From NCBI GenBank assembly GCA_003246765.1, contig QKDA01000208.1:1-41643 (forward strand): a DNA stretch of 41,643 nucleotides. The letters run 5' to 3'. The position numbers and the translations under genes are program-made. The notes under the pieces are model-generated. The model made no database searches and was not told where the DNA came from. It saw only the letters and a list, made by a program, of their open reading frames with translations. The stretch comes from Spirochaetales bacterium. Lineage in GTDB: Bacteria > Spirochaetota > Spirochaetia > Treponematales > Treponemataceae. Below, in pieces: positions 39,822 through 41,643 of the stretch (positions within the stretch are counted from its first letter, which is position 1; the number at the start of each line of letters is the position of its first letter).

Positions 39822-41195
39822 ATGAAAACAATAGTCATCGGTTCCGGCGGGCGGGAGCACGCCATCGCCTGGGCCCTCGCGTCCTCCCCCGACGTGACCG
39901 AAGTGGTGTGTATTCCCGGCAACGGCGGGACCGCCCAAGAATATAAATGCCGCAACCTTTCCATACCCGTCAGCGAAACCCTCAGGGTAGTCAAGGCCTG
40001 CGCGGCGGAGCTTTCCGGGGCCCCCGAGGGGTCCCTGGCGGTTATCGGCCCCGAGGATCCCCTCGCCGCGGGCATGGCGGACAGCCTGGCCGCGGCGGGC
40101 GTTCCCGTCGTGGGGCCCCGGCTCAGGGCCGCGAGGCTGGAGGCGAGCAAGGACGCCGCGAAAGACTTCATGAGAAACTACGGCGTAGCCTGCGCCGCGA
40201 GCGAAACCTTTACCGATCCCGAGGAGGCGGTCTCCTGGCTGGAGAACGGCTCGGGGCCCATCGTGGTCAAGGCTGACGGCCTTGCCGCGGGAAAGGGTGT
40301 CGTGGTCGCGGCGGACCGGGAAACCGCCGTACGGGCCGTGCGGGACTTCATGGTCGACGGCAGCCTCGGCGCCGCGGGCCGGAAGGTTGTGCTGGAGGAG
40401 TACCTCGAGGGCGAGGAAATTTCCATCCTCGCGGCGGTGAGCGTAACCCCCGAATCCGCCAGGGCGGGCCGGGCGGCGATCCTTCCCTTCCTCCCGGCCC
40501 GGGACCACAAGCGGCTCCTCGACGGCGCCAAGGGCCCGAATACCGGCGGTATGGGCGCCGTGGCCCCCGCTCCCGGGGTGTCCGAGGATGCCCTGGAGCG
40601 CTTCCGCTCGGACATTCTGGAACCGACCCTTCGGGGCTTCATTGCCGAGGGCTTCGATTACCGGGGCTTCGTGTTTTTCGGGCTGATGATAACCCGGGAC
40701 GGACCGAAGCTTCTGGAGTACAACGTGCGCCTCGGGGATCCCGAAACCCAGGCGGTGCTCCCGCTGATGGAATCCGATTTCCTTTCGCTGTGCCGGGCCA
40801 TCGAGGACGGCTCCCTGTCGGACTTTTCCCTCTCCTGGAAGAAAGGGTTCTCCTGCGCCCCCGTGGCGGTTTCCCGGGGCTATCCCGGGAGCTATGAAAA
40901 GGGCAAGAGCGTCGCGATAAACCGCGCCGCCCTGGAGGAATACGGGGCCCGGATCTTCGTGGCCGGGGCAACCCAGAACCAGCGCAGGTCCCTCGACGAC
41001 GGAATCCTTCCGGAGCCCCCCGAATCGAGCCTGGTAACCACCGGGGGCCGGGTGCTCTGCGCCTCGGCCACGGGAGCGACCCTGGAAGAGGCGCGGGAGA
41101 GGGCTTACGGGGCCCTGGGCTGCGTTTCCTTTGACGGCATGCTCTACCGCCGCGATATCGGCCTTCCCGGAGCCGCCGTTTCGGCAGGCTTCTGA
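39822..41195 (+). CDS. purD: Phosphoribosylamine-glycine ligase
   Basis: A 457-residue ATP-grasp enzyme that joins glycine to phosphoribosylamine, the second step of purine synthesis. Motifs: IGSGGREHAIAWAL at the start, VIGPEDPLAAGMADSL, VKADGLAAGKGVVVA in the ATP-grasp, RDHKRLLDGAKGPNTGGMGA, and YNVRLGDPETQAVLPL with metal-binding Glu/Asn. The length is slightly above the usual 420-430 because of extra residues in the C-terminal part. The ATG at 39822 is the true start. The frame is open to 39327 only because of the upstream frameshift, so any longer model is spurious. Confidence 0.95.
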   Translation: MKTIVIGSGGREHAIAWALASSPDVTEVVCIPGNGGTAQEYKCRNLSIPVSETLRVVKACAAELSGAPEGSLAVIGPEDPLAAGMADSLAAAGVPVVGPRLRAARLEASKDAAKDFMRNYGVACAASETFTDPEEAVSWLENGSGPIVVKADGLAAGKGVVVAADRETAVRAVRDFMVDGSLGAAGRKVVLEEYLEGEEISILAAVSVTPESARAGRAAILPFLPARDHKRLLDGAKGPNTGGMGAVAPAPGVSEDALERFRSDILEPTLRGFIAEGFDYRGFVFFGLMITRDGPKLLEYNVRLGDPETQAVLPLMESDFLSLCRAIEDGSLSDFSLSWKKGFSCAPVAVSRGYPGSYEKGKSVAINRAALEEYGARIFVAGATQNQRRSLDDGILPEPPESSLVTTGGRVLCASATGATLEEARERAYGALGCVSFDGMLYRRDIGLPGAAVSAGF

Positions 41196-41217
41196 CGGGC
41201 AGGAGAGGGGGCCGCCG

Positions 41218-41643
41218 GTGTCTTTTGGGCCTCGAGCCTACTTTTGGCGCATTCTCCTCGCCTTTCTCGCGGTGGGCCTCGTGCCCTTTTCCCTCTTGGC
41301 CCTGCTCTACGGGATAACCAGCGCCCGTATCCTTGAAAACTCATATCGTTCCCGGACGGCGGAAGCCGTGGGGAGCGCCCGGAATCTCGCGGAATCCCTG
41401 ATTCGGGACGCTTCCGATAAGGCCCTCTCCCTTTCCCGGTCCCAGCCGGTGATTGCCTACCTTGAGTCGCCCACGGAGGATCCCTGGCTTCTCTCCGAGG
41501 TAAACCGCCTTTTCACCGCAACCTTTCCCTCTTCCGACTGGCACCCCTACGTGCTTCCCCTGGACGGCAGGACGCCGGTTAGCTCCAGTCCCCTTCCGGA
41601 GGAATACCGGCTGCCCGTTTATTCCGGCTGGGGCATTTTGGGT
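41218..41643 (+). CDS. N-terminus of a membrane sensor protein (truncated by window edge)
   Basis: A GTG start at 41218 with AGGAGAGG upstream opens a frame of 142 residues to the window end. A transmembrane helix (ILLAFLAVGLVPFSLLALLY) is followed by a helical stretch (SARILENSYRSRTAEAVGSA) and then a periplasmic domain with the look of a dCache ligand domain (SRSQPVIAYLESPTEDPW). This is the usual front end of spirochaetal sensor kinases or methyl-accepting proteins. The output domain is outside the window, so its type is unknown. It lies 22 bp after purD. Confidence 0.72.
   Translation, partial: MSFGPRAYFWRILLAFLAVGLVPFSLLALLYGITSARILENSYRSRTAEAVGSARNLAESLIRDASDKALSLSRSQPVIAYLESPTEDPWLLSEVNRLFTATFPSSDWHPYVLPLDGRTPVSSSPLPEEYRLPVYSGWGILG

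Noticed and set aside
1-41643. CRISPR arrays, insertion sequences, prophage genes, rRNA
   Set aside because: None seen: no spaced direct-repeat array, no transposase or integrase frame, and no rRNA-like sequence.

Overview
The window looks like a GC-rich free-living or gut-associated spirochaete, probably Treponema/Spirochaeta-like. This rests on recognition by reading, not on a search. Pointers are a 1086-residue protein with a long acidic N-terminus, one membrane span and periplasmic TPRs (the architecture of the spirochaetal flagellar-collar protein FlcA), several secreted proteins of types I associate with treponemes (DUF2259-like, CBM48-like, lamin-tail-like), and an anaerobe's set of B12-dependent ribonucleotide reductase, thiol peroxidase and bacteriohemerythrin.

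Layout. (1) 1-8487: a xylo-oligosaccharide module. A LacI regulator (143-1150) lies tail to tail with an unusual soluble histidine kinase whose sensor is a LacI-type sugar-binding domain (1187-3373, minus). Upstream of the kinase on the same strand is a cytoplasmic GH10 xylanase-like protein that has lost both catalytic glutamates (3416-4339). The divergent strand carries a NarL-type response regulator, a GH3 beta-xylosidase and a GH8 exo-oligoxylanase. (2) 8540-11976: nrdJ, tpx and bacteriohemerythrin, all minus. (3) 12046-14377: a polar amino-acid ABC importer; then a 7TM-DISM diguanylate cyclase. (4) 16333-19689: a near-consensus sigma-54 promoter driving a small secreted Gly/Asp-rich protein, then a Met-rich sensor kinase and an NtrC-type activator, a ZraP/ZraSR-like layout. 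(5) 19701-27311: a SASA-family esterase, a GT-B-like protein, a CBM48-like protein and the FlcA-like TPR protein. (6) 27331-31595: a frameshifted outer-membrane-like gene, tRNA-Val(CAC), and membrane or secreted proteins. (7) 31692-41643: a U32 peptidase with a basic tail, an uncharacterised 640-residue protein, hisC, a phosphodiesterase, a PanE-like reductase, a frameshifted membrane-protein gene that runs in frame into purD, and the start of a membrane sensor.

How the genes work together. Xylo-oligosaccharides are probably taken up whole and cut in the cytoplasm by the GH8 and GH3 enzymes, since neither has a signal peptide. Control would come from the LacI repressor and the kinase/regulator pair, with the degenerate GH10 protein a plausible sensing partner. 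The esterase could remove acetyl groups.

Two genome-style features recur. About ten genes have a -10-like hexamer ending 5-8 nt before the ATG and no usable Shine-Dalgarno, which predicts leaderless mRNAs. Several genes have palindromes or direct repeats on their promoters (nrdJ, the ABC importer, U32, GH3).
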